DNA from: Paramoeba atlantica
Taxonomy: Eukaryota; Discosea
Direction: 5' to 3'
DNA length: 64,000 nucleotides
Assembly: GCA_977017575.1 (NCBI GenBank)
Contig: CDRNVI010000029.1
Span: 310,001 to 374,000 of the forward strand
Part shown: in pieces, positions 1 through 8,829 of the stretch
Position numbering within the stretch: the first letter of the stretch is position 1
Layout of the letters: the number at the start of each line of letters is the position of its first letter
Position numbers and translations under genes: made by a program
Notes under the pieces: model-generated
Databases searched by the model: none
The model's input: only the letters and a program-made list of their open reading frames with translations
What the model was told of the DNA's origin: nothing

Positions 1-26
1 TCATTCCCGTTACCCCCTTAGATATC

Positions 27-93
27 CTAGTACGCTACTTATCCTCTTTTGTGATGAAACCTCTGGGTCACGAGAGGATAAGTAGCGTACTAG
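27..93. repeat. Perfect 21-bp inverted repeat (hairpin)
   Basis: Arms at 27-47 and 73-93 are exact reverse complements (21 of 21), separated by 25 nt; short GTGA and TCAC segments at 51-54 and 68-71 could extend the stem after a bulge. Lies in non-coding DNA at the window edge. May be the end of a foldback element or a transcript hairpin; nothing else identifies it. Confidence 0.85.
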
Positions 94-204
94 TTTACAG
101 AGAAATTATTCAGAATCTTTTCTTAAAAAATTCATTCGTAAAATTTTTAAGAGTTATTATATGTAACTCTTTGTGTATAACTCAGTTATACACAGTTGAT
201 GTGA

Positions 205-300
205 GGCCCAATGTGAGATTACGAGAGAATACGTAAGATCATGCGAGATCACGTGAGATCATGCGAGATCACGCGAAATCATGCGAGATCACGCGAGATT
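205..300. repeat. 10-bp tandem repeat, GATCACGCGA type
   Basis: A degenerate 10-bp unit (GATCATGCGA / GATCACGCGA) is repeated about nine times, alternating slightly so that a 20-bp period is also visible. It is non-coding. No flanking structure identifies a parent element. Confidence 0.8.
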
Positions 301-524
301 AAACCCGATTTATACCCGGAGCCCCTTAGTTATATTCAGAAATACATACATGTACATCGGTAGATACAGTTCAATATGAGTGTCAGTACATCAATATCCT
401 ATATTAGTAGTTGAACTACCAAGTTTAACGATCCGCTCTTAGTAGTAGTACTATTGTTTCGAAATGGATTTCTCCGCCACGCTAGTCGCCATTGACATCT
501 CCTTACAACGTGGCAACACCCGAA

Positions 525-848
525 TACTGTACCCCCCCTAGTTATCTGTCCCACGTCACCCCCATAGTTATCTGTCACTTTTTAAAAATAGGCAAAATAC
601 TTTCTTCCAAAAAAAATCAAAAAATGAAACTAACAGTATTTCTTTTTGTGTTTCAAGCGAATGGTCGTGCGTGGTACTATTACAAACCGTTTCTGATTCT
701 ATGTTCTGACTTTTTTTTTGTGACAGAACCCCTCCCTAGTTATCTGTCGCACACTGATCCGCCTAGTTATCTGTCACACCCCTATCCCCCCTAGTTATCT
801 GTCACTACTTTTCGCGAAAAGGTGACAGAAATCTAGGGGGGTACAGTA
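525..848. mobile_element. Small TIR element (MITE-like) with repeated TAGTTATCTGTC motif
   Basis: Left end 525-550 and right end 824-848 are imperfect inverted copies (TACTGTA, a C-run, then TAGTTATCTGTC). Inside, the 12-mer TAGTTATCTGTC recurs in direct orientation at 539-550, 565-576, 737-748, 764-775 and 792-803, usually after a short C-run. No transposase is encoded. Repeated subterminal motifs are typical of transposase binding sites in non-autonomous DNA elements. The right end lies about 45 bp before the start codon of the next gene, so it may supply that gene's 5' flank. Confidence 0.6.
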
Positions 849-891
849 CGTCCTCATATTTTTCGACCTAGTTTTATTTCCGTTTAACCCC

Positions 892-1353
892 ATGTTTGGT
901 GTTGAAAATGATAACGAAGAGGCTTGGGAGATAGCACTTCACAACTCCTTGTCACAAACCATCAACAAGATGCGATGGGATCAATATATGATTCGTGAAA
1001 ATGTGCGCCGTACCGGAGTAGCAATGCTTCCTGCGTTTCTCGTTGATGGATGCAAATTCGAAATTACTCCAGAGGTAAAATCTCAGAAGCATACGCCGCC
1101 TTTACGTAGATTGGAAGATATCACATCTGAATCTGCACTTCAGATACGACAGTCAGCATTATTGGGGGGTGCGGTAAGCTCAATAGGTCTCGCGGGAGGT
1201 GCTCTCTATTTGGCTAAGACAAAATTGATTTTTTTCGCGTTTGCCCCGTGGATGATAGCACTTTCCTACATATCGTATACAAAGTACGAGGAAGGATCGA
1301 TGGAGCTCAAGTATCTCCGAAAACGTAGTAGTTTACGAAAAAGGTTAAAATAA
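892..1353 (+). CDS. Hypothetical small membrane protein
   Basis: A 153-residue protein that I do not recognise. It begins with ATG, has an acidic N-terminus, and near residues 97-128 carries a glycine/alanine-rich hydrophobic stretch followed by an aromatic one, likely one or two membrane segments. The tail is strongly basic (KYLRKRSSLRKRLK), suggesting a cytosolic or matrix side. Real-gene status rests on its length, its + orientation like every host gene here, and a sensible composition. The TIR element at 525-848 is immediately upstream. Function unknown. Confidence 0.6.
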   Translation: MFGVENDNEEAWEIALHNSLSQTINKMRWDQYMIRENVRRTGVAMLPAFLVDGCKFEITPEVKSQKHTPPLRRLEDITSESALQIRQSALLGGAVSSIGLAGGALYLAKTKLIFFAFAPWMIALSYISYTKYEEGSMELKYLRKRSSLRKRLK

Positions 1354-1936
1354 TTTCACGGCGGTCACGACACAACTAATGAAAAGAAAGAGCAATGCTT
1401 TTTCTTTGCTAATGTTGTTTTAAACAAAACCTATAACCATATCAATGTCCGGTTCCTCCTCATAGGCCTTCCCTGAATTCAGGATATACAGCTTTCATCA
1501 TAATACCACTGTTTCTTTTCAAGGTGCCGAACTTACATACCAGGTGGAGAGCAAATGAATTTTTGAATAAAGCAATCCGAAGAATTTTTTCAAAAAATTC
1601 GCGGGTGTTTCAGCAGCTATCTCGGTAAGGATGGTTATCAGTTAAGGATGGAAAATGAAAACAATAGTTCCACAATTGCCGGTTAGAGTTTCTGTGTCAT
1701 TTTGCGTAAGTTGTGTTAAAAACAAGTGTCAATAAACGTATAGATTGGTCATAAATTTTGATGAACCATACAGAGTAGATTGGCTACACTTAATCTTTAT
1801 TGCAGTCCTGAGCTTATACCCTTACTTGCGGAGGGTATCAGTGGGACTCATGAAAGAAGACCAAAAATAATCAGCAAACTTGGTCGAGGCTGAGTGATCA
1901 AATATAAATTGGGCAAATTTGGGAAAAAAAATGCCC
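1354..1936. other. Intergenic, no gene seen
   Basis: AT-rich DNA without a convincing reading frame, RNA gene or repeat that I can identify; it leads into the 20-bp tandem repeat. Confidence 0.5.
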
Positions 1937-2012
1937 AGGAATGTCCAAGAATCCTCAGGAATGTCCAAGAATCCTCAGGAATGTCCAAGAATCCTCAGGA
2001 ATGTCCAAGAAT
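1937..2012. repeat. 20-bp tandem repeat, about 3.6 copies
   Basis: The unit ATGTCCAAGAATCCTCAGGA is repeated exactly at 1941, 1961 and 1981 and partially to 2012, preceded by a partial copy. The copies are essentially identical, so the array is young. Non-coding. Confidence 0.92.
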
Positions 2013-2513
2013 GCGGGGTAGATAAGAAAACCGGCGATGTGGTAGTTTAGATGAGCACTTATTCGAAAGAATTTTCCACTTCTTCATCGGTATGATGCCG
2101 GCCTCGTACACAGATAATGAAATATTTTGGCATTTGTTTGGGGGTTCTATGGGCTTTGCCTGACACAAGCGGCCCCAAGGCATCATACCTTCCGCTGTAC
2201 TTTTGGTGCACCACCACTTCGCGCTCATGTGTTGCGGTGCCTTGTATACTTTCTTGTAGCATATAACTTTAGCAGGGCTACCGGCTTGTGACCTTTCATC
2301 CATTCGATGCATTCCGCCTCGGTACAAAGATCAACTTTGCTTAATGTGAGGCCGCGCCAAGAAGACCCAGAACACCCTTGTCAAGGCATAAAAAATCATT
2401 AAAAGTCTCAAAATGAGCCTAGTAGATTAAAAGGATGATATTTGTTTGGTTCAAAAACGTGAAAAATGTACAGTGTTATGTTTACCGGTGAAATGGTTAT
2501 TAAGGATAAAAGT
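2013..2513. other. Intergenic, no supported gene
   Basis: Two overlapping - strand open frames (110 and 67 residues) exist between 1995 and 2327, but neither resembles a family I know and they compete with each other. I treat the stretch as non-coding or old repeat. Confidence 0.4.
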
Positions 2514-3750
2514 AATTAAGGCAGAACGGATTTAAAAACTAATTATTGCCTTAATTAGGCTCTTCGTTAAACGCGGTGGTTGTTTTCAACTTAGAAGTCA
2601 CTCATGCTGCGCGCTTCGCATTGAAAACTACCACCGCGTTTAACGAAGAGCCTAAAAAAGAAAATTTGGCCAGGAAAGCTGAAGAAAACGGAAAGATTAT
2701 AGCCAAAAATACCCGATTTTTGGGAAAAAATGGGGTGATTTTTCCGTATTTTAGCTCTCAGAGCACTGAATCCGACATTAGCGCGTGGGAAATCACTCGT
2801 AGGCATGAATGAAAGCCTAGCGAACGTATTGGGTAGAGAATACGACTCCAACCACACCATTCTCTCGACCCAAAAAGGCCCCTTGGGGTCCGAAAAATAC
2901 CTTTTCACCTTTTTTAGTCAAAAATGGGCCATTTTCGCGGGCATAACACGGCTCGAAGAAGAGATTGCCTGCGAAAACAACTGCGCAGAAAGCTAGTGTA
3001 GGTCCCAAGCTATCAAAATACAACAGGCGAAACAATTTTGGAAAAACATTTTTTTTGCCATTTTTTTCGCCAAGTTGAAAATTTTTTCAATTTTTTTTCT
3101 GAAAAAATCCGAACTTGGCGGACCCGTCCTGCGGATACGCGGGGGGGTCACCCCCGCGTAGGGGGGTGGAAAATACGCGCCAAAACCCGGGCTACCGCTT
3201 CTGCGGGTTTGTTATGAAAAATAATTTTTTTGAAAAAAAAATATTCGGGCGGTATGCCCCCCCCTAGACCCCCCATTTTTTTCAATTTTGGACCACCGGA
3301 GCCCCCTTTTATAAATTTTTCTTCTATTATATTACTGTGTTCCTCTTTATAATTTCACTGTTTTTGTTCACTTTTTTTCAATAAGCGAGGGTAGAGCGGT
3401 AGTTTTACAACCACCGCAATTAAAGTTGCCTTAATTAAAGTGGCGCTGATAAAAGCCCGAAACAGTTCTTATTTAACTATTGTCGTTTGTAGCATAAATA
3501 TCATATTTCTGCTAAAAGTGCTCAATTTCTGATCAATTTTCATGTTTTTCGAACTTTTCTAGACGAGCTTCGCCTGTTTCGCCCACATTTACGGTCTTCA
3601 ACAAGTTGAACGTGTGAGAGAAAAGCTAAAACGATCATTGAAAGGAGAAGTCTGAGACGGAATCATGAAATTAATTTTTCCCAATCTTTCCCCCAAAATG
3701 ACAGAAAATTAATTATTGCCTTAATTAAAGCTGCCTTAATTAATAAAAAA
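2514..3750. repeat. Putative repeat element bounded by TTAATTAAGGC-type motifs
   Basis: The motif TTGCCTTAATTA and its inverse cluster at both ends (2514-2559, 3417-3442, 3711-3745): a left TAATTAAGGCAG and a right CTGCCTTAATTA face each other. Between them lie a near-perfect 35-bp hairpin (2555-2655), a GC-rich block with CCCCCGCG and GCGGGGG runs (3115-3200), and no persuasive coding sequence. It reads like a non-autonomous or long-dead element of unknown class; boundaries are approximate. Confidence 0.45.
2555..2655. repeat. Near-perfect 35-bp inverted repeat
   Basis: Arms 2555-2589 and 2621-2655 pair at 34 of 35 positions around a 31-nt spacer that itself contains GCGCGC and GCTTCGC. Such an intact long hairpin in AT-rich flanking DNA suggests recent formation or selection. 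Confidence 0.93.
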
Positions 3751-3850
3751 TGTGAAAAAAATATAATCAAGAAAAAGACCAAATTTCCTTCAGTTTCACC
3801 GCAAGCATGTAGTTTGAGAAATCTTCTTGTAATTTACTTCTCTACCTTAC

Positions 3851-4318
3851 ATGGTGTCATTTCAATGCAATGGTTGTGAAGACATTTTCGCGAAACCGAA
3901 AATAAAGAAACACTTAAGTCGCTGTCCAACGAGCTCGTTTTCATGCCTTGATTGCCATAAGGAATTTTCGATTTCCAATGTTCATGACCATACAGAGTGT
4001 ATAAGTGAAGATACTAAGTTTCAGGGCTACTGGAAAACACAAAATTCAGTTGCTGCCGATGCATCAAAAACCAAAGTCAGTACGATTAATCTCAAGTTTC
4101 CCATACAAATTAGAAGTGAACATGTAAAAAGAGCAGCGAATACAGTAGGAAATTCAGGTGCGCGACCGCCGAAGTTAAAAATGTTAACTCGACACGCTCT
4201 CCATACTGCTTTTCTAGAGCAACTTAAAAAAACAGGGTTGTCATTCGAAAATGACATTAAGACTATTGCAGTAGCGAACAACATAGATTTTTCTTCGAGT
4301 CATTCGAAGCACCAGTAA
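3851..4318 (+). CDS. LYAR-type C2HC zinc-finger nucleolar protein
   Basis: A 155-residue protein whose first 60 residues match the LYAR layout: a start MVSFQCNGC, then CxxC...H...C pairs (FQCNGCED, HLSRC, FSCLDCHKEF) ending in DHTECISEDTKFQGYW, the usual end of the second finger. LYAR proteins are nucleolar RNA/ribosome-biogenesis factors. The rest (residues 70-155) is basic, then helical, and is shorter than in animal LYAR. ATG start; the N-terminus of the family begins exactly here. Finger identity is strong; the function is inferred from the family. Confidence 0.85.
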   Translation: MVSFQCNGCEDIFAKPKIKKHLSRCPTSSFSCLDCHKEFSISNVHDHTECISEDTKFQGYWKTQNSVAADASKTKVSTINLKFPIQIRSEHVKRAANTVGNSGARPPKLKMLTRHALHTAFLEQLKKTGLSFENDIKTIAVANNIDFSSSHSKHQ

Positions 4319-5024
4319 TTTTTTCCATTAAGTGCTAAATAGAGTATTTAGCTTGCAATACGTTTAAAATATTTCAATGTAATTGTACTACATGTATGTT
4401 TAAAAGATTTTCAAAGCTCTTAGAAAACACTTTCACCCATTCCCTGCATTGGTCTTCTACGATAATATTTGCGGTACGATAATACCTTGCTACGAAAATC
4501 CGTACTTTTGGAGATTCTGCAGTTGATCTTATGTACGCTGTGCTACCCAGTGCAACCTGTGCTACCCAGTGTTGGAAATTGTACCCAGTGTTACCCATCG
4601 AAACTTTTAAAAAGGCGGACCTGCAGAAGGTCCTTTGGCCACATGATGTAGAGTAATTCTAACGGTAGATAAACACGTATTTTCTACGCTAGTAAAGTAC
4701 TTGTAAAGAGTACTGTAGTTGGTATTGAAGGAGTTGAAATTATTAGCGTTTCGGCAAAGATGAATAATTTTAACCAGAATAGCACCACAATGTTTAATTT
4801 TTTTTTAAACGTATCCAGGCTCTATCCAGGCTTCCGATGGGCCTAGGGGGTGCACACCAACAAAAAACATCTATTTTGTTATTTTGAATTACGACCTACG
4901 AAAGTTGAGACATATGAAATTCGCGCCATTTCTACGTGAATGACCTGTGGTTTCTTTTTAGAGGAAGGAAACTCGTAATAGAGTACCGATTTTGCATCGC
5001 AGAAATTTGCGGTCAGCGTTCTCT
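4319..5024. other. Intergenic with short duplications
   Basis: No gene found. At about 4537-4595 the phrase TGTGCTACCCAGTG occurs twice, with a third degenerate copy, as a local tandem duplication. The stretch ends with the 5' flank of the RanBP2-finger gene. Confidence 0.5.
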
Positions 5025-8000
5025 ATGAGAATTCTACGACCCCCCTTCGCAATAAAAAAGAGAACTCATACTGCGTTAGTTCACCAAAAGCCTGGAGAAA
5101 ATGTATACACCTGTATGAACAGTTCGGGATCCTGTTCCTATCCTCTGCCATCTGATGTAATCGGGTACCTTGAGCTTCTCGAGAGGGGTATGTGTCTCAC
5201 TGATTTGGGAAATGGCTTAGTAGCTCATCGTCTTACATGGGGTGCTCCACACCTTTTTTTGTTTGGCTACATTCTTACATTTTTTTGTATGGCACGATAC
5301 GTTATTGGTCCGTATTCTCTGACTTCATATTTGCTCATGATGCATAATAGAATGTGTGCATCAGGCTTGCTATACGACATGATATTTTTGCACTTTAGAA
5401 GGTCCAAAGTATTAGAGCCTGCGCAGCTGAGCACTCGTAGCAACGTGAAAAGTTATGAAATACACATGACTCATTTGATAGCGTTCCATCTTCTCTGCAC
5501 ACTTGCGTGCAAATGGATCCATTTTGCAGTTAGTCGAAAAGCGGAGTGTAGTGCCGAGGTCTCTGACGGTTGGACTAGGACTAGATCCGAACTTCAATTG
5601 CTTGCCCACATATATTTGCCCAAGACAAATACAAACAACGTAGGTGTTTCTAGTCCGACAGAAAATGGTGCACGTTTCTTACAGAAATCATATAAAGTAA
5701 ACTGGATTTCCACATCTGTTTTAACATGTGTCTTACCATTCTGTACAGCGTTCGAGCTCGACCACATAATCTCATTTGTTTGGAAAGCCTGGCGAAGGGG
5801 CCAATCGCATCCGCAAAGAGCGAAATCAATTTTGAAGGCATTAATCCAGAACGTATTCTTAGATTATGCTGTTAGCAGACAGAATATTCAAGAATTTTTA
5901 CTGCACCACGATTGTTTCGTAAAGACTTTGACGATGTTTTCCAATGAACTCACGCATGATTTTGTTAGAAAACTTATTTCAGATTTAGCCTTTCTTGAGA
6001 AATACAGAAAAATAGAAGCGTTCGAAAAGCTTTTCGAGCTGCACGAGATAGTTCGCGCACAGTTTCCTTCAGTCCTTCCACTTTCCCGTCATTTTTATCT
6101 ATTGCTACTCTCGGGACCGGCTTGTCGAATTAGGACACGTTTAGTGGAATTCAAAGATGAAGACCTCCATGAATTTGTAGACTCCTGTTGGGAGGAGCTG
6201 AATCGGTATGTCAAACTGCTTTTAGAATCGTATCCAGAGCAGGTAAATAGAGGTTTTCTCGATGGAGCAGAACTGTGTACTTTGTGTCAAGGTGGGCGAT
6301 TCTTCAGTGTGGCTCGACATCAAGATTACAAACGACAGGTTTGGTTACTACTTGTAGAAAAGTTAAAAAGGGTATTTTCTTTGGGAGGTAGTCGAAATTG
6401 GCTTCTCAAGATATCTAAGAATACTGAATTCCTATTTAACGCTTTCAAGGCGATAGAGGCGTCCTCTGTTGAGGAGGCAGTATTGTTCGCGGGGGATTTG
6501 ATTCGAGTCAGTGAATCTATGGAACGTTCCAAAACACCATTCCTCACGCCTACGTTTTACAGGATAGTGAGCAACTCACCATATCGCTTATTAAAAATTG
6601 ATTTTTGGTGGAAATGCGGGTGCCCATACGATGTGGATGAAATTTCTAGCACATCGGCACATCACAAGAAAAGGAAGTCGGGCATTTTTTCTCCAAGCGA
6701 GTTGTACAGCGTAAACTGGGGCGATAGTTGGCAATGCCATAGTAAAACGCATTCTTTTGAACATCATGAGAATCCTTCCATACGAGGTACGTGCTACTAT
6801 TGTGGTGGCTACACCTGTCCTTGTGGTCGAACTTTTATTGAAGTAACTGACATTGAGGAGTGCCCTACTTGCAAAAGACCGTCACCCTTTTACGCTGGAC
6901 TATCGAAAATAGGTGGATGGTTTTGCACACAGTGCAAGTGCATCGTACTCTCTTCACAATGCTCCAAGTGCCAGAACTATAATAGCAAAGATCTATGGCG
7001 ATGTTCTCAGTGCTGGAGTCAACACTTTCGACGCCAAAAGTTTTCGAGATGTTGCGGCGAGTGTGGCGAACCTGCACCGGGAACCACACTGCAAGAAAGC
7101 CGCCTAATCGAATGTTTTTGCTGTCAAACGTATCATTTTCCTGAAATATTGGAAGAAGAATCTGCGAAAAGGAATCATGCGAATAAACAAGTAAAAAGCA
7201 CCAAATCCACAGATGATTTTCCGGATTCACGGAATTGTTGTAAAAAGTGGATTGGAGCCAATTCAAAAGAGGTTACCGAAAACACTGTAGACTACTTTGT
7301 CTGGCAGTGTGGATGTGGCACGCAGAACCCACCCCATATGTTGTCATGCAGAGAGTGTACTTCGGATGGATTTACTTGTTCTTTCTGTCTTACAGGACAA
7401 AAAACTCGAAAGCACCCCCCGACCGCATCGGCCGAGAATCCCTCTGATTTGAAAATACCAGATGTGTTTCCCGATCGTGCAATGTTGCATCCGTGTCAAA
7501 ATTGTTACGCTGACCATCCTCGGTACATCGCTCGACATCGACCTAATCTGTGGTGGTGTGCAATTTGTTCCCTAGTAAGTTCCTTGCATAATAAGGAATC
7601 GCAATGCCCCCACGTTCCTCGATTCTTGTACACCGATTCATCTTGGACGTGTGTAAATTGTGGCGAATGGAACAACAAACATCTTCCCAAAAATATGAAG
7701 TGCGTCTCAGAGATTGATGTGTGTGTAAGGTGCAACTTCCGTCGACCTTTGGGATACAGTCCAATGATGCAGTGGACTTGTCAACATTGTAATGCTCAAA
7801 GAGTAAGAGGTCCAAGATGTCCCAGATGTTGGGCCCCTCATCCAGGCGTAAATGTACACATTTGGAAGTGCTCGTCGTGTTGGTTGTGGAACCTGAGTTG
7901 GAGAGCAAAGTGTTTACGTTGCCAGATTCCGCGCTCGTCTTCGAAGAGCGAGACCATGCGCTACGTTTCGTGGCGGTGTACATCCAAGGGTTGTTCTCAA

Positions 8001-8522
8001 GATTCACCAGGTGAGCGAATGGGGCGTTGTACACGATTATCTTGCAAGGGAATTCGCCCTGCGGAAACATATCAAAGCACTACGGAGACAGATACGCGTA
8101 CTGAGGTCTTCGTGCAGTATCTTAATCAAGTTCGAGAGTATCTTACACGTACTTTAGGTACTAGTAAGTCGGTTCTCCGAAGTTCGAAGCCCCTAAATTC
8201 AGGTTATACACTGAACTCTGCAGTATACCCCAGTATGCGACTTTGCCAAACCCTAGATAAGATAACAGAAAAACTTAGACCCACACAAAATAGCTCTGCA
8301 TGCAGAACTTCTTCATGTGTACCCGAGCACAAAAAAATGCTTGGAGCTAAGTGCAATGTTATGCCGGTGTCTTTGCAGAACAGTTGTGGTACCTTGCTTG
8401 CGAACCCGGAACACTTCGCATTCACCGAAATTACTGATAAGTTTTGTTCGAAAAAGATGTTTGTCCATGATACACGTGAAGGTTCTTTTGAGTCGTTTCT
8501 AAGAATAATTTTGACCACTTGA
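5025..8522 (+). CDS. Long protein with about nine RanBP2-type zinc fingers, probably organellar
   Basis: An 1165-residue protein. I start it at the ATG at 5025 because the open frame upstream begins only with TTG, and this start gives a basic, hydroxylated leader (MRILRPPFAIKKRTHT) like a mitochondrial presequence. Residues about 30-540 are helical with no recognised domain. The C-terminal half carries roughly nine W-x-C-x2-C...C-x2-C modules (nucleotides about 6720-8060), for example GGWFCTQCKC, LWRCSQCWSQ, SWTCVNCGEWN, QWTCQHCNAQ and IWKCSSCWLWN. RanBP2 fingers bind single-stranded RNA or proteins; in plants such proteins act in organelle RNA editing, and kinetoplastid mitochondria also use them. 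A role in organellar RNA metabolism is an inference. No break is visible. Confidence 0.85.
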   Translation: MRILRPPFAIKKRTHTALVHQKPGENVYTCMNSSGSCSYPLPSDVIGYLELLERGMCLTDLGNGLVAHRLTWGAPHLFLFGYILTFFCMARYVIGPYSLTSYLLMMHNRMCASGLLYDMIFLHFRRSKVLEPAQLSTRSNVKSYEIHMTHLIAFHLLCTLACKWIHFAVSRKAECSAEVSDGWTRTRSELQLLAHIYLPKTNTNNVGVSSPTENGARFLQKSYKVNWISTSVLTCVLPFCTAFELDHIISFVWKAWRRGQSHPQRAKSILKALIQNVFLDYAVSRQNIQEFLLHHDCFVKTLTMFSNELTHDFVRKLISDLAFLEKYRKIEAFEKLFELHEIVRAQFPSVLPLSRHFYLLLLSGPACRIRTRLVEFKDEDLHEFVDSCWEELNRYVKLLLESYPEQVNRGFLDGAELCTLCQGGRFFSVARHQDYKRQVWLLLVEKLKRVFSLGGSRNWLLKISKNTEFLFNAFKAIEASSVEEAVLFAGDLIRVSESMERSKTPFLTPTFYRIVSNSPYRLLKIDFWWKCGCPYDVDEISSTSAHHKKRKSGIFSPSELYSVNWGDSWQCHSKTHSFEHHENPSIRGTCYYCGGYTCPCGRTFIEVTDIEECPTCKRPSPFYAGLSKIGGWFCTQCKCIVLSSQCSKCQNYNSKDLWRCSQCWSQHFRRQKFSRCCGECGEPAPGTTLQESRLIECFCCQTYHFPEILEEESAKRNHANKQVKSTKSTDDFPDSRNCCKKWIGANSKEVTENTVDYFVWQCGCGTQNPPHMLSCRECTSDGFTCSFCLTGQKTRKHPPTASAENPSDLKIPDVFPDRAMLHPCQNCYADHPRYIARHRPNLWWCAICSLVSSLHNKESQCPHVPRFLYTDSSWTCVNCGEWNNKHLPKNMKCVSEIDVCVRCNFRRPLGYSPMMQWTCQHCNAQRVRGPRCPRCWAPHPGVNVHIWKCSSCWLWNLSWRAKCLRCQIPRSSSKSETMRYVSWRCTSKGCSQDSPGERMGRCTRLSCKGIRPAETYQSTTETDTRTEVFVQYLNQVREYLTRTLGTSKSVLRSSKPLNSGYTLNSAVYPSMRLCQTLDKITEKLRPTQNSSACRTSSCVPEHKKMLGAKCNVMPVSLQNSCGTLLANPEHFAFTEITDKFCSKKMFVHDTREGSFESFLRIILTT

Positions 8523-8829
8523 TAAGGTTTGGTTGATAAGATGCAGCATATTTGTCAAATATCTTGGTCAAATTTTGACCAACGTTTCATACATGGAGAG
8601 TTTGTTCAAGAATAGCCACTATTGCTGAAAAAAACAGTGCTTTAAAGCCTATTTTTTCTCTTATGTCGCTGTGGGGGGTTGCATGTCATTAAGTAGCCAT
8701 ATTACTATTTACCTAAATTTGCACTCCTTTTCCGCGTCTTCTGACTTTTTACCTATTTTACCTATAATTTCGAGATTTAGATTTGTACTTGAAAGGCACA
8801 GGTGAACATATAATGGTGTATCGCACCTA
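8523..8829. other. Intergenic, nothing identified
   Basis: About 300 bp of AT-rich DNA between two + strand genes; TTTTACC / TTTACCTA runs occur near 8745-8765. No RNA gene or repeat recognised. Confidence 0.5.

Noticed and set aside
51-236. 61-residue open frame on +
   Set aside because: Starts with GTG, spans the hairpin and runs into tandem repeats; no protein character.
205-300. CRISPR-like array
   Set aside because: Units are 10 bp with no spacers; eukaryotic context.
1995-2327. Two overlapping - strand frames
   Set aside because: They compete in different frames, match nothing and overlap the 20-bp repeat.
2591-2908. 105-residue - strand frame
   Set aside because: It includes one arm of the hairpin and Phe-rich low-complexity text; likely repeat-derived.
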